The notes under the pieces: generated by a model
The model's database searches: none
Told to the model about the DNA's origin: nothing
The model's input: only the letters and a program-made list of their open reading frames with translations
In this document: one piece after another, positions 1-5,846 of the stretch
Layout: the number at the start of each line of letters is the position of its first letter
Numbering within the stretch: the first letter of the stretch is position 1
Made by a program: the position numbers and the translations under genes
Assembly: GCA_020057805.1 (NCBI GenBank)
Contig: JAGVFD010000198.1
Coordinates: 1-6,476 of the forward strand
From: Sideroxydans sp.
GTDB lineage: Bacteria > Pseudomonadota > Gammaproteobacteria > Burkholderiales > Gallionellaceae
Length of the DNA: 6,476 bases
Direction of reading: 5' to 3'

Positions 1-336
1 ACCAGCGGCTTAAAGTTGGGGCGATTGTTGGTGGGTAATGGTTTTATTACGGAAGAGCAAATTTCCGAAACGTTGGCGCAACAATTGCACATCCCTTTTA
101 TCAACCTTAAGTTTTACAACATCAATTGGGATGTGGTGCGCAGGTTGTTAGTGAGTGATGCGCGGTTTTATCGTGCCATCGCGCTTGAAATGCGTGGTGA
201 TCAAATTGTCGTCGGCATGACCGACCCCACCGATGTACGTGCACAGCAGGAAATTGCAGCGTTGTTGAAATGCCAGATTACGGTAGCCGTGGTCACGGAA
301 GGGCAGTTGCTGGAAACGTTTGAGCGCATCTATTAG
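1..336 (+). CDS. C-terminal part of a protein ending in an MshEN-like (T2SSE_N) domain; 5' end outside the window
   Basis: The reading frame is open from base 1 to the TAG at 334-336, giving 111 codons with no start that must be used, so the gene is cut by the left edge. The segment KLGRLLVGNGFITEEQ and the following ISETLAQQ fit the Leu/Gly/Gln-spaced motif of MshEN domains (R/K-L-G-x2-L-L, G-x-I, L-x2-Q). It is followed by a hydrophobic beta-rich stretch with VVGMTDPTD, typical of the N-terminal domain of GspE/PilB/MshE ATPases. MshEN domains are known to bind cyclic di-GMP in several such proteins. In those ATPases a nucleotide-binding domain follows, but here the protein stops just after the domain (ending FERIY), with no Walker motif. 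It could be a stand-alone MshEN protein, the C-terminal MshEN domain of a larger protein (as in NfrB-like glycosyltransferases), or a truncated ATPase. Domain call fairly sure, function unknown. It converges on comF with a 17-nt gap. Confidence 0.7.
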   Translation, partial: TSGLKLGRLLVGNGFITEEQISETLAQQLHIPFINLKFYNINWDVVRRLLVSDARFYRAIALEMRGDQIVVGMTDPTDVRAQQEIAALLKCQITVAVVTEGQLLETFERIY

Positions 337-353
337 TTCAATGCTCAATTAAT

Positions 354-1088
354 TTACTCATGGTGCGGCAAGGTACGCGCCACCACCCATACACTGATTT
401 GTGCTGCGCCTGCTTGCTTGAGTGTGGCAGCCAATTCCCCCACCGACGCACCTGTTGTCATCACGTCATCCACGATGGCGATGTGCTTCCCTTTAACGTC
501 AAGCTGCGGCGCAAGACTGAATGCGTGGCGCATATTTTTGTCACGTTCTTTCCATGGCAAAGAAGATTGCGGCGCTGTGTCGCGGATGCGCTGGCAGTCC
601 TCTGTGATGAGTCGGAGCTGGCATTTTTTTGCAAGTTGCTGTGCCAATAATTGAGATTGATTAAACCCGCGTTTGCGCAAACGTAGCGGGTGCAAAGGCA
701 GCGCCAGAATAAAGTCTGGCTGCTGTATTGCGGGTATGAGACCTATGTGCAGGGCTAATTCGTCGGCTAGAAAATTAACCAGAATGAGTTGCTCATGAAA
801 TTTGAGTGCCTTAATCATCTGATTGATGGGGAAGCTGTAGCTGAAGGCCGCGAGGGTGCGGTCAAAGTGCGGTGGATGCTTTAGGCAACGTCCGCAAATT
901 TCTCCGTGAGGCGAGGGCAGTGCGCAGCTAGGGCAGTGTGGCTGCGTATGGCGCGGCAACTCGGCATTGCATGCCGCACAACACAAGCCATCGCGGCTCA
1001 TCCCGCCGCACAATAGGCAAGGCTGCGCGGGCAGCAGTTGCCGCAATTTTGAGCCGATGTTCAGCAGGTGATGGGATAAAATGGACAA
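354..1088 (-). CDS. comF: ComF family phosphoribosyltransferase-like protein
   Basis: 244 residues, the usual length for ComF/GntX proteins. The N-terminal part has paired cysteines of zinc-ribbon type (C24/C27, C37/C40, C52/C55, C65/C68). The C-terminal part is a type I phosphoribosyltransferase fold, with the conserved LPLHPLRLRKRGFNQS segment at about 130-145 and the PRPP-binding loop IVDDVMTTGAS at about 205-215. ComF homologues are needed for DNA uptake in competent bacteria and are thought to act on incoming single-stranded DNA in the cytoplasm; the exact reaction is not settled. The start chosen is TTG at 1088: an in-frame TAG lies three codons upstream (1095-1097), an AAGGA-like ribosome-binding site sits about 10 nt before it, and the first in-frame ATG would remove the first cysteine pair. 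It is divergent from bioB and is probably not part of biotin synthesis. Nothing is missing from the fold. Confidence 0.92.
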   Translation of the reverse strand: MSILSHHLLNIGSKLRQLLPAQPCLLCGGMSRDGLCCAACNAELPRHTQPHCPSCALPSPHGEICGRCLKHPPHFDRTLAAFSYSFPINQMIKALKFHEQLILVNFLADELALHIGLIPAIQQPDFILALPLHPLRLRKRGFNQSQLLAQQLAKKCQLRLITEDCQRIRDTAPQSSLPWKERDKNMRHAFSLAPQLDVKGKHIAIVDDVMTTGASVGELAATLKQAGAAQISVWVVARTLPHHE

Positions 1089-1158
1089 GTCGTTCTAATC
1101 CTTCAACACACGGGTTTAAGAAACTGTTCCTTCATTCTACTTGCTTGCCTAAATCAAA
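1089..1158. promoter_or_regulatory. Divergent comF/bioB intergenic region, presumed to hold both promoters
   Basis: This 70-nt gap separates the divergent starts of comF and bioB, so control signals for both should lie in or beside it. On the minus strand TAGAAT (1139-1134) resembles a -10 box, with TTGCAT (1164-1159) 19 nt upstream as a weak -35; this could serve comF and would overlap the bioB start. On the plus strand TAAAAT (1077-1082, inside comF) resembles a -10 box but has no convincing -35. No full BirA- or BioR-type palindrome is visible. The gap just before bioB has no purine-rich ribosome-binding site. The region is a fair guess; the individual boxes are weak. Confidence 0.35.
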
Positions 1159-2169
1159 ATGCAAACTCAAACCATCGAATTCATCCGCCCTATCAAACCC
1201 CAAACTTCAAATAAGATCACCCCCGAACGTTGGAGCGTTCCAGCGGTAGAGGAATTATTTAAGTTGCCTTTCTCTGACTTGATGTTTCGAGCGCAACAAA
1301 TCCACCGCGAACATTTCGATCCGAATGCCGTGCAACTCTCTACCCTGTTGTCCATCAAGACAGGTGGTTGCTCTGAAGATTGTGGCTACTGCCCGCAATC
1401 TGCATTCCACGATGCGGGAGTCGAGAACCGCAAGATGCTCGAAGTCGGCGAAGTGGTAAAGGCGGCCAAGGCCGCGCAAGAAGCCGGTGCAGATCGCTTC
1501 TGCATGGGCGCGGCGTGGCGTGAACCTTCCAAGGAAGATATGGAAGCTGTCGTAGAGATGGTGAAAGCGGTGCGCGGCTTGGGTATGGAAACGTGCGCGA
1601 CACTGGGTATGTTGAACGATGAACAAACCGAACAACTGCGAGTTGCCGGACTTGATTACTACAACCATAACCTCGACACCTCGCCCGAATTTTACGGCGA
1701 CATCATCAGCACCCGTGATTACCAAGATCGTCTCGACACACTCGACCGTGTTCGCAATGCAGGCATGCATGTATGCAGCGGCGGCATCGTTGGTATGGGT
1801 GAGAATTTGACGCAACGCGCTGGCCTTGTGGCACAACTTGCCAACATGAATCCCTATCCAGAAAGCGTGCCGATCAACAATCTGGTCAAGGTGGAAGGCA
1901 CACCTTTGGCCGATACCGCCGACCTCGACCCACTCGATTTCGTGCGCACCATCGCCGTCGCGCGCATCACCATGCCGACTGCGCGTGTGCGCCTCTCCGC
2001 AGGTCGCCAACAGATGAGTGATGCCGTGCAAGCGCTGTGCTTCTTAGCCGGTGCCAACTCTATTTTCTACGGCGACCAATTGCTGACGACGGGCAATCCT
2101 GATGTCGAACGTGACCGTGCGCTGATGGATAAATTGGGGATGTACCCATTCGCTGAAAAAAACCATTAG
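1159..2169 (+). CDS. bioB: Biotin synthase
   Basis: 336 residues; a radical-SAM enzyme that inserts sulfur into dethiobiotin, the last step of biotin synthesis, in the cytoplasm. The CxxxCxxC motif (C71, C75, C78 in [13 protein letters not shown]) binds the [4Fe-4S] cluster that cleaves SAM. The four ligands of the second, sulfur-donating [2Fe-2S] cluster are also visible by comparison with E. coli BioB: C115 (RFCMGAAW), C146 (ETCATLG), C206 (VCSGGI) and R278 (VRLSAGR). The [13 protein letters not shown] block is intact. The start is ATG at 1159; no ribosome-binding site is evident before it, and no better in-frame start exists upstream. It is the first gene of the bio operon. Its TAG stop falls inside the conserved end of the repeat that fills the bioB/bioF gap, so the last few residues (after about FAEK) may have been set by that element. 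Confidence 0.98.
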   Translation: MQTQTIEFIRPIKPQTSNKITPERWSVPAVEELFKLPFSDLMFRAQQIHREHFDPNAVQLSTLLSIKTGGCSEDCGYCPQSAFHDAGVENRKMLEVGEVVKAAKAAQEAGADRFCMGAAWREPSKEDMEAVVEMVKAVRGLGMETCATLGMLNDEQTEQLRVAGLDYYNHNLDTSPEFYGDIISTRDYQDRLDTLDRVRNAGMHVCSGGIVGMGENLTQRAGLVAQLANMNPYPESVPINNLVKVEGTPLADTADLDPLDFVRTIAVARITMPTARVRLSAGRQQMSDAVQALCFLAGANSIFYGDQLLTTGNPDVERDRALMDKLGMYPFAEKNH

Positions 2170-2256
2170 CCACAGAGAACACAGAGTACACAGAGAAAAA
2201 CAAAAAACAGGGTGGGGTTCTCTCTGTGGTCTCTGTGTACTCTGTGGCAAAAAATG
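2166..2256 (+). repeat. Intergenic hairpin repeat, copy 1 (bioB/bioF junction)
   Basis: A CACAGAG-rich imperfect inverted repeat. The left arm (2169-2195) and right arm (2222-2248) pair over 27 positions with three mismatches by my count, leaving a 26-nt A-rich loop. It begins TTAGCCACAGAGAACACAGA and ends CTCTGTGGCAAAAAATG. Both ends recur, inverted, in the bioC/bioD gap (5105-5158): 21 of 21 bases at one end and 16 of 17 at the other, while the middles differ. The first conserved end includes the bioB TAG and the other includes the bioF ATG. Sequences of this CACAGAG type are, from memory, scattered between genes in many proteobacterial genomes; I could not check copy number. No T-run follows the stem on either strand, so it is not a standard terminator. 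Confidence 0.85.
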
Positions 2257-3414
2257 ATTTTCGCTCAACTCCAACAATCGCTAGCTGAACGTGCCTCACA
2301 AGGCTTGCTACGCACGCGCCGTACGCTGACCACGCCGCAGTCGCCACACATTGTAGTGGACGGAAAGTCTTACCTCGCCTTTTGTAGTAACGATTACCTC
2401 GGCCTTGCCAATCATCCACAACTCATCAGCGCGTTGCAAAACGGTGCGCAGCAGTGGGGCGTGGGTGCAGGTGCCGCCCATCTGGTGAGCGGGCATTCCG
2501 AGCCGCATCACTTGCTCGAACATCAACTCGCCGCCTTTGTGGATAAACCTGCCGCGCTGTATTTTTCGACAGGCTACATGGCTAACTTGGGGGTGGTGCA
2601 AGCTTTAGTCGGTAAGGGCGACACGGTATTTGCGGACAAGCTCAATCACGCTTCGTTGAATGACGCGATGCTGTTGTCACGCGCCGAAGTGAAGCGCTAT
2701 CGGCATGGCGACATGGCGCAGTTGGAAAAATTATTGAGCGAAACAAGCAAGGGTAGAAAGCTGGTCATCACCGATGCCGTGTTCAGTATGGATGGCGACC
2801 TCGCCCCTTTACGTGAAATGTTGGCGCTGTGTGAACAGCATGATGCTTGGCTGTATGTGGACGATGCGCATGGATTTGGCGTGTTGGGTGAGCAAGGACG
2901 AGGTTCACTTTCTCATTTTGGCATTGCTTCAGAACGCATCATCTATATGGCGACCTTGGGTAAAGCGGCGGGTGTGTCCGGTGCGTTCGTCGCAGCAGAA
3001 CAGGTGGTAATCGACACGTTGGTGAATCACGCGAACAGCTATGTCTATACCACGGCATCGCCGGCTGCCTTGTCGGTTGCCCTGTCACATAGCTTGCAAC
3101 TCATTGCGCAGGGAAACGATTGGCGTGCGCATCTGAGTTCGTTGATTGCAAAATTACGCAATGGTCTGGCTAACTTGCCGTGGTCACTAATGCCTTCCGA
3201 CACCGCTATTCAGCCTGTGTTGATTGGCGACAATCAGCGTGCTTTGGAATTGAGCGCTGGCTTGCGTGAGCGTGGTATCTGGGTGGCGGCGATACGTCCA
3301 CCTACCGTGCCGCAGGGAACGGCGCGTTTGCGCATCACGTTATCTGCGGCACACACTGATGAGGATGTGGAACGATTGATAGGAGCGTTGCATGAACTTG
3401 CAAAGGAATCATAA
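2254..3414 (+). CDS. bioF: 8-amino-7-oxononanoate synthase (KAPA synthase)
   Basis: 386 residues from the ATG at 2254, close to the 384 of E. coli BioF; a cytoplasmic PLP enzyme of the alpha-oxoamine synthase family that joins pimeloyl-ACP (or -CoA) and L-alanine to give KAPA. K237 in YMATLGKAAGVSGA is the expected PLP Schiff-base lysine. H132 (LNHASL), D203 and H206 (VDDAHGFG) match the PLP-binding residues, and the C-terminal IRPPTVPQGTARLRITLSA block is typical. The frame stays open upstream to a GTG at 2212, but that would add 14 residues coded by the repeat (including WSLCTLW) and overshoot the family length, so ATG 2254 is preferred. That ATG lacks a clear ribosome-binding site and is the last triplet of the repeat's conserved end. 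The glycine-rich loop reads GAGAAHLVSG, where many relatives have Ser before the His or Arg. Confidence 0.97.
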   Translation: MIFAQLQQSLAERASQGLLRTRRTLTTPQSPHIVVDGKSYLAFCSNDYLGLANHPQLISALQNGAQQWGVGAGAAHLVSGHSEPHHLLEHQLAAFVDKPAALYFSTGYMANLGVVQALVGKGDTVFADKLNHASLNDAMLLSRAEVKRYRHGDMAQLEKLLSETSKGRKLVITDAVFSMDGDLAPLREMLALCEQHDAWLYVDDAHGFGVLGEQGRGSLSHFGIASERIIYMATLGKAAGVSGAFVAAEQVVIDTLVNHANSYVYTTASPAALSVALSHSLQLIAQGNDWRAHLSSLIAKLRNGLANLPWSLMPSDTAIQPVLIGDNQRALELSAGLRERGIWVAAIRPPTVPQGTARLRITLSAAHTDEDVERLIGALHELAKES

Positions 3415-3438
3415 ATTCGCGCAGCGATGCGATTGCCT

Positions 3439-3470
3439 CCTCTCCCTCTGGGAGAGGATTGTGGTGAGGG
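3439..3470 (+). repeat. Short hairpin repeat element in the bioF/bioH junction
   Basis: CCTCTCCC (3439-3446) and GGGAGAGG (3450-3457) form a perfect 8-bp stem around a TCT loop, followed by ATTGTGGTGAGGG. The combination of a CTCTCCC/GGGAGAG stem followed by GGTGAGGG is, from memory, a common dispersed intergenic element in proteobacteria; copy number could not be checked here. It is unrelated in sequence to the CACAGAG elements in the other two gaps. No T-run follows the stem, so it is not a standard terminator. Its 3' flank (GAGGG, 3466-3470) lies 9 nt before the bioH ATG. Confidence 0.7.
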
Positions 3471-3471
3471 A
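3466..3471 (+). promoter_or_regulatory. Ribosome-binding site of bioH, provided by the repeat flank
   Basis: GAGGGA ends 8 nt before the ATG at 3480 and is the only purine-rich stretch in range. It is part of the GGTGAGGG flank of the hairpin element, so the element seems to supply the bioH translation signal. The nearby stem (3439-3457) does not include these bases. Confidence 0.6.
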
Positions 3472-3479
3472 AATGTGCT

Positions 3480-4238
3480 ATGCACATTGAGACAATAGGC
3501 AGTGGAGCACCGCTGGTATTGATTCATGGGTGGGGAATGCACGGTGGGGTATGGCGTGAGGCAGCTCAAAAACTGTCGGATGAATTTTGTGTGCACAGTG
3601 TCGACCTTCCCGGATTTGGTGCGAGCCCAGCCTTGTCCATTACCCATCTGGATTCGTTGGTGGAATCTCTGTCTGAACGATTTAGTGCGCCAGTGAATGT
3701 CTGCGGGTGGTCGTTGGGTGGGCAAGTCGCGATGCACTGGGCGGCACGTGAGCCGGTTAAAGTGAAGAAGATGGTTTTAGTTACAACGACCCCCTGCTTT
3801 ACCGAGCAAGACGATTGGCTATTTGGGTTGCCGGGCGAGGTGTTAGAAAAGTTCGCCGCTGAACTGGAGCAGAATCATGCAACGACGCTGCGCCGATTTA
3901 TTTCTTTGCAGTTGCGCGGCAGTGAGAACGAGCGCGAGTTATTGACCAAGCTGCGCGAGCAACTCTTCAGTCGGGGTGAGCCCGCTATGGATGCCTTGCG
4001 TGGCGGGTTGGGGATTTTGCGCGATGTGGATCAACGGGCTGAAGTAGTGCAAATACAGCAGCCCACTTTGTTGATCGCTGGGCAGCGCGACAAACTGACT
4101 CCACCTGAGGCGTCATATTACCTGGCACAGGTGATACCCAATGCGAAAGTGGTCGAGATTGAAGGCGCAGCGCATGCCCCGTTCTTATCGCACCCCGAAC
4201 TATTTGTCGCGCTAGTGAGGAAGTTTTTGAATGAATGA
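3480..4238 (+). CDS. bioH: Pimeloyl-ACP methyl ester carboxylesterase
   Basis: 252 residues, matching the usual BioH length of about 255. It is an alpha/beta hydrolase that removes the methyl group from pimeloyl-ACP methyl ester, ending the disguised fatty-acid elongation begun by BioC. The oxyanion-hole motif HGWG is at 16-19, the nucleophile is S78 in GWSLGG, the acid is D204 in GQRDKLTP and the base is H232 in AAHAPFLSHP. The segments VDLPGFGAS, TTTPCF and GGLGILRDVD also match BioH. The ATG at 3480 is preceded by GAGGGA from the hairpin element. The gene overlaps bioC by 8 nt, suggesting translational coupling of the two enzymes that start and finish pimeloyl synthesis. The hydrolase family is broad, but motif and context make bioH the clear choice. 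Confidence 0.95.
   Translation: MHIETIGSGAPLVLIHGWGMHGGVWREAAQKLSDEFCVHSVDLPGFGASPALSITHLDSLVESLSERFSAPVNVCGWSLGGQVAMHWAAREPVKVKKMVLVTTTPCFTEQDDWLFGLPGEVLEKFAAELEQNHATTLRRFISLQLRGSENERELLTKLREQLFSRGEPAMDALRGGLGILRDVDQRAEVVQIQQPTLLIAGQRDKLTPPEASYYLAQVIPNAKVVEIEGAAHAPFLSHPELFVALVRKFLNE
4217..4223 (+). promoter_or_regulatory. Ribosome-binding site of bioC inside bioH
   Basis: GAGGAAG within the last codons of bioH ends 7 nt before the bioC ATG at 4231. It decides that start over the out-of-frame ATG at 4235 and supports coupled translation across the 8-nt overlap. Confidence 0.7.
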
Positions 4239-5100
4239 ATTTGAAATAGATAAGAAGCAAGTGCGCCGTGCCTTTAGTCGTGCCGCGAACCAATACGATG
4301 CATCTGCTGTGTTGCAGCGTGAGGTGTGTATTCGCATGTTGGAAAAACTCGACTATGTGAAGCTAAAGCCAACACGCCTGATTGATGTGGGGAGCGGAAC
4401 AGGATGGGGCACCCGTCAACTCGGTGAGCGTTATCCCAAGGCGGATATCACCTCGCTGGATATTGCGATGGGTATGTTGCAAGCCTCACGCGGCACGTCC
4501 AGTTGGTGGAAAAAACTCTTTACCACGCCGCGCGAAAATTATGTGTGTGCAGATGTGGAAGCGTTACCTATCGCCGCTAATAGCGTGGAGATGGTGTGGT
4601 CGAATTTGGCGCTGCAATGGTGCAATGATTTGCCTGCCACTTTTGTTGAGTTAAATCGCATCATCAAGACGGAAGGTCTGCTGATGTTCTCCACCTTCGG
4701 CGTGGACACCCTGCACGAATTGCGTATCGCTTTTGAGGGTGTGGATGGTTACAACCACGTGAATCGTTTTGTGGATATGCATGATGTGGGCGACATGCTG
4801 GTCGCAGCAGGCTTCGCTGATCCGGTGATGGAGATGGAGAAGCTGACGCTGACCTATGAGGACGTGCGTGCCGTGATGCAAGATCTAAAAAGCATCGGTG
4901 CCAATAATGCAACGGTAGGGCGCGCCAACGGCATGATGGGCAAAGCGACGTGGCAGCGCATTACACAAAATTACGAACAACTGCGCCGCGATGGCAAGTT
5001 GCCTGCCACCTTTGAAATTATTTATGGACATGCGTGGAAGCCCGCACCTAAAGCTTTGCAAGACGGACGCGCCATTATTAAAACGGATTTCAAGCTATGA
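4231..5100 (+). CDS. bioC: Malonyl-ACP O-methyltransferase
   Basis: 289 residues; a class I SAM-dependent methyltransferase that methylates the free carboxyl of malonyl-ACP so that fatty-acid synthase can extend it to pimeloyl-ACP methyl ester. The N-terminal signature VRRAFSRAANQYD (11-23) is typical of BioC. SAM-binding motif I is LIDVGSGTGWGT (50-61), D77 lies at the end of the second strand, and the SNLALQWCNDL block (124-134) is the diagnostic BioC segment. It is longer than E. coli BioC (251), mainly because of an insertion with Trp-Trp at about 88-101 and a C-terminal extension including LPATFEIIYGHAWKP. From memory this long form is usual in betaproteobacteria. It overlaps the end of bioH by 8 nt and is followed by the second CACAGAG repeat, which begins within a few bases of its stop. 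Confidence 0.96.
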   Translation: MNEFEIDKKQVRRAFSRAANQYDASAVLQREVCIRMLEKLDYVKLKPTRLIDVGSGTGWGTRQLGERYPKADITSLDIAMGMLQASRGTSSWWKKLFTTPRENYVCADVEALPIAANSVEMVWSNLALQWCNDLPATFVELNRIIKTEGLLMFSTFGVDTLHELRIAFEGVDGYNHVNRFVDMHDVGDMLVAAGFADPVMEMEKLTLTYEDVRAVMQDLKSIGANNATVGRANGMMGKATWQRITQNYEQLRRDGKLPATFEIIYGHAWKPAPKALQDGRAIIKTDFKL

Positions 5101-5166
5101 CAAACATTTTTTGCCGCAGAGTAGGCGCGGTGGTGTTCTCTGTGTTCTCTGTGGCTAAAGGGTTTG
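5101..5166 (-). repeat. Intergenic hairpin repeat, copy 2 (bioC/bioD junction), opposite orientation
   Basis: The conserved core is 5105-5158. Read on the minus strand it starts TTAGCCACAGAGAACACAGA and ends CTCTGCGGCAAAAAATG, matching both ends of the element at 2166-2256 (21/21 and 16/17 bases) in the opposite orientation. The core is 54 nt against 91 nt in copy 1; the middle is different and shorter. On the transcript, GCCGCAGAG (5113-5121) can pair with CTCTGTGGC (5147-5155) with one G-T pair. The flanks CAAAC (5101-5105) and GTTTG (5162-5166) can pair outside that, bracketing the TTTTTT and AAAGG stretches. This would make one long imperfect stem running from the bioC stop to the bioD ribosome-binding site. 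There is no T-run on the 3' side. Confidence 0.8.
5157..5162 (+). promoter_or_regulatory. Ribosome-binding site of bioD at the edge of the repeat
   Basis: AAAGGG lies 5 nt before the ATG at 5168 and is the only candidate in range. Its first two bases belong to the conserved end of copy 2 of the repeat, and all of it can pair with the T-run and CAAAC on the other side of the hairpin. Confidence 0.5.
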
Positions 5167-5167
5167 C

Positions 5168-5839
5168 ATGAGCTACTTCATCACAGGCACCGATACCGGT
5201 GTGGGTAAAACATTGGTGAGTTGCGCGCTGCTGCACGCCTTTGCCGCACAAGGCAAACGGGTGGTGGGCTTTAAGCCCGTTGCCGCAGGGTGCGATGACG
5301 AAGACCATAATGAGGATGCGCAGCGCTTGCGCGCGGCGGGCACTATTTCTGCCAGCTATGGACAGATTAATCCCTATTGTTTCCCTCTCGCTATTGCGCC
5401 GCATCTGGCTGCACGTCACGTAGGTGCGCGCATCGACTTCTCACGCATCCTGCATTCTTATGCGGAATTGGCAGGGCAGGCGGATGAAGTGATAGTAGAA
5501 GGCGTGGGCGGATTTTGTGTACCGCTGAACGACCAGCAAGACAGCGCCGACCTTGCCCAATCGCTTGAGCTGCCCGTCATCTTGGTGGTGGGTATGCGCT
5601 TGGGATGTCTTAATCATGCCTTGCTCACCGTGCGCGCTATCGCGCATTCACAGCTAAAATGCGCAGGCTGGGTAGCTAACGTATTAGATGCCGACATGCC
5701 TGCCTTGCAACAAAATATAGAAGCGCTACAAGAACGTATTGATGTGCCTTTATTGGGCGTGGTTCCTTATCAAGATCAAGCGAATCCTGATAGCCGTGCA
5801 GTGGCGGCATTTTTGCAAATCAACTTGCTGGAGCAATAA
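5168..5839 (+). CDS. bioD: ATP-dependent dethiobiotin synthetase
   Basis: 223 residues, the normal BioD length. It uses CO2 and ATP to close the ureido ring of 7,8-diaminopelargonic acid, giving dethiobiotin, the substrate of BioB. The modified Walker A motif is GTDTGVGKT (7-15, with K14 and T15). K36 in FKPVAAG corresponds to the substrate-binding lysine, and E111 in VEGVGGFCVPL starts the Mg/substrate loop. The VVGMRLGCLNHALLT segment (140-154) and the C-terminal LLGVVPY are standard for the family. It is the last biotin gene of the operon. Translation probably starts from AAAGGG at the edge of the upstream repeat. The next gene follows after only 7 nt with no terminator between them. Confidence 0.97.
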   Translation: MSYFITGTDTGVGKTLVSCALLHAFAAQGKRVVGFKPVAAGCDDEDHNEDAQRLRAAGTISASYGQINPYCFPLAIAPHLAARHVGARIDFSRILHSYAELAGQADEVIVEGVGGFCVPLNDQQDSADLAQSLELPVILVVGMRLGCLNHALLTVRAIAHSQLKCAGWVANVLDADMPALQQNIEALQERIDVPLLGVVPYQDQANPDSRAVAAFLQINLLEQ

Positions 5840-5846
5840 CCCATCC

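Noticed and set aside
1089..1121. BirA-type operator upstream of bioB (GGTTTA at 1113-1118 as a half-site)
   Set aside because: The matching TTGTAAACC half-site is absent at the expected 14-16 nt upstream, so only a chance half remains.
1255..2031. Long antisense reading frame (258 codons) opposite bioB
   Set aside because: It lies wholly within a conserved gene, resembles no known family and has Cys/His-rich composition typical of a shadow frame.
2169..2248. Long hairpin between bioB and bioF as an intrinsic terminator
   Set aside because: No T-run follows the stem on either strand, and the operon continues directly with bioF.
2212..2256. GTG at 2212 as the bioF start
   Set aside because: It would add 14 residues coded by the repeat, lacks a ribosome-binding site and exceeds the family length; ATG 2254 matches other BioF proteins.
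2166..2256. CRISPR-like array from repeated CACAGAG units
   Set aside because: The units are very short, not separated by unique spacers of constant length, and arranged as an inverted repeat.
2060..2419. Minus-strand frames across the repeat and the bioF start
   Set aside because: Their peptides come from the CACAGAG repeat and the reverse of bioB/bioF coding sequence; such repeat-born peptides are a common annotation artefact.
3439..3457. Stem-loop between bioF and bioH as a terminator
   Set aside because: The stem is followed by ATTGTGGTGAGGG rather than a T-run, and bioH follows within 25 nt.
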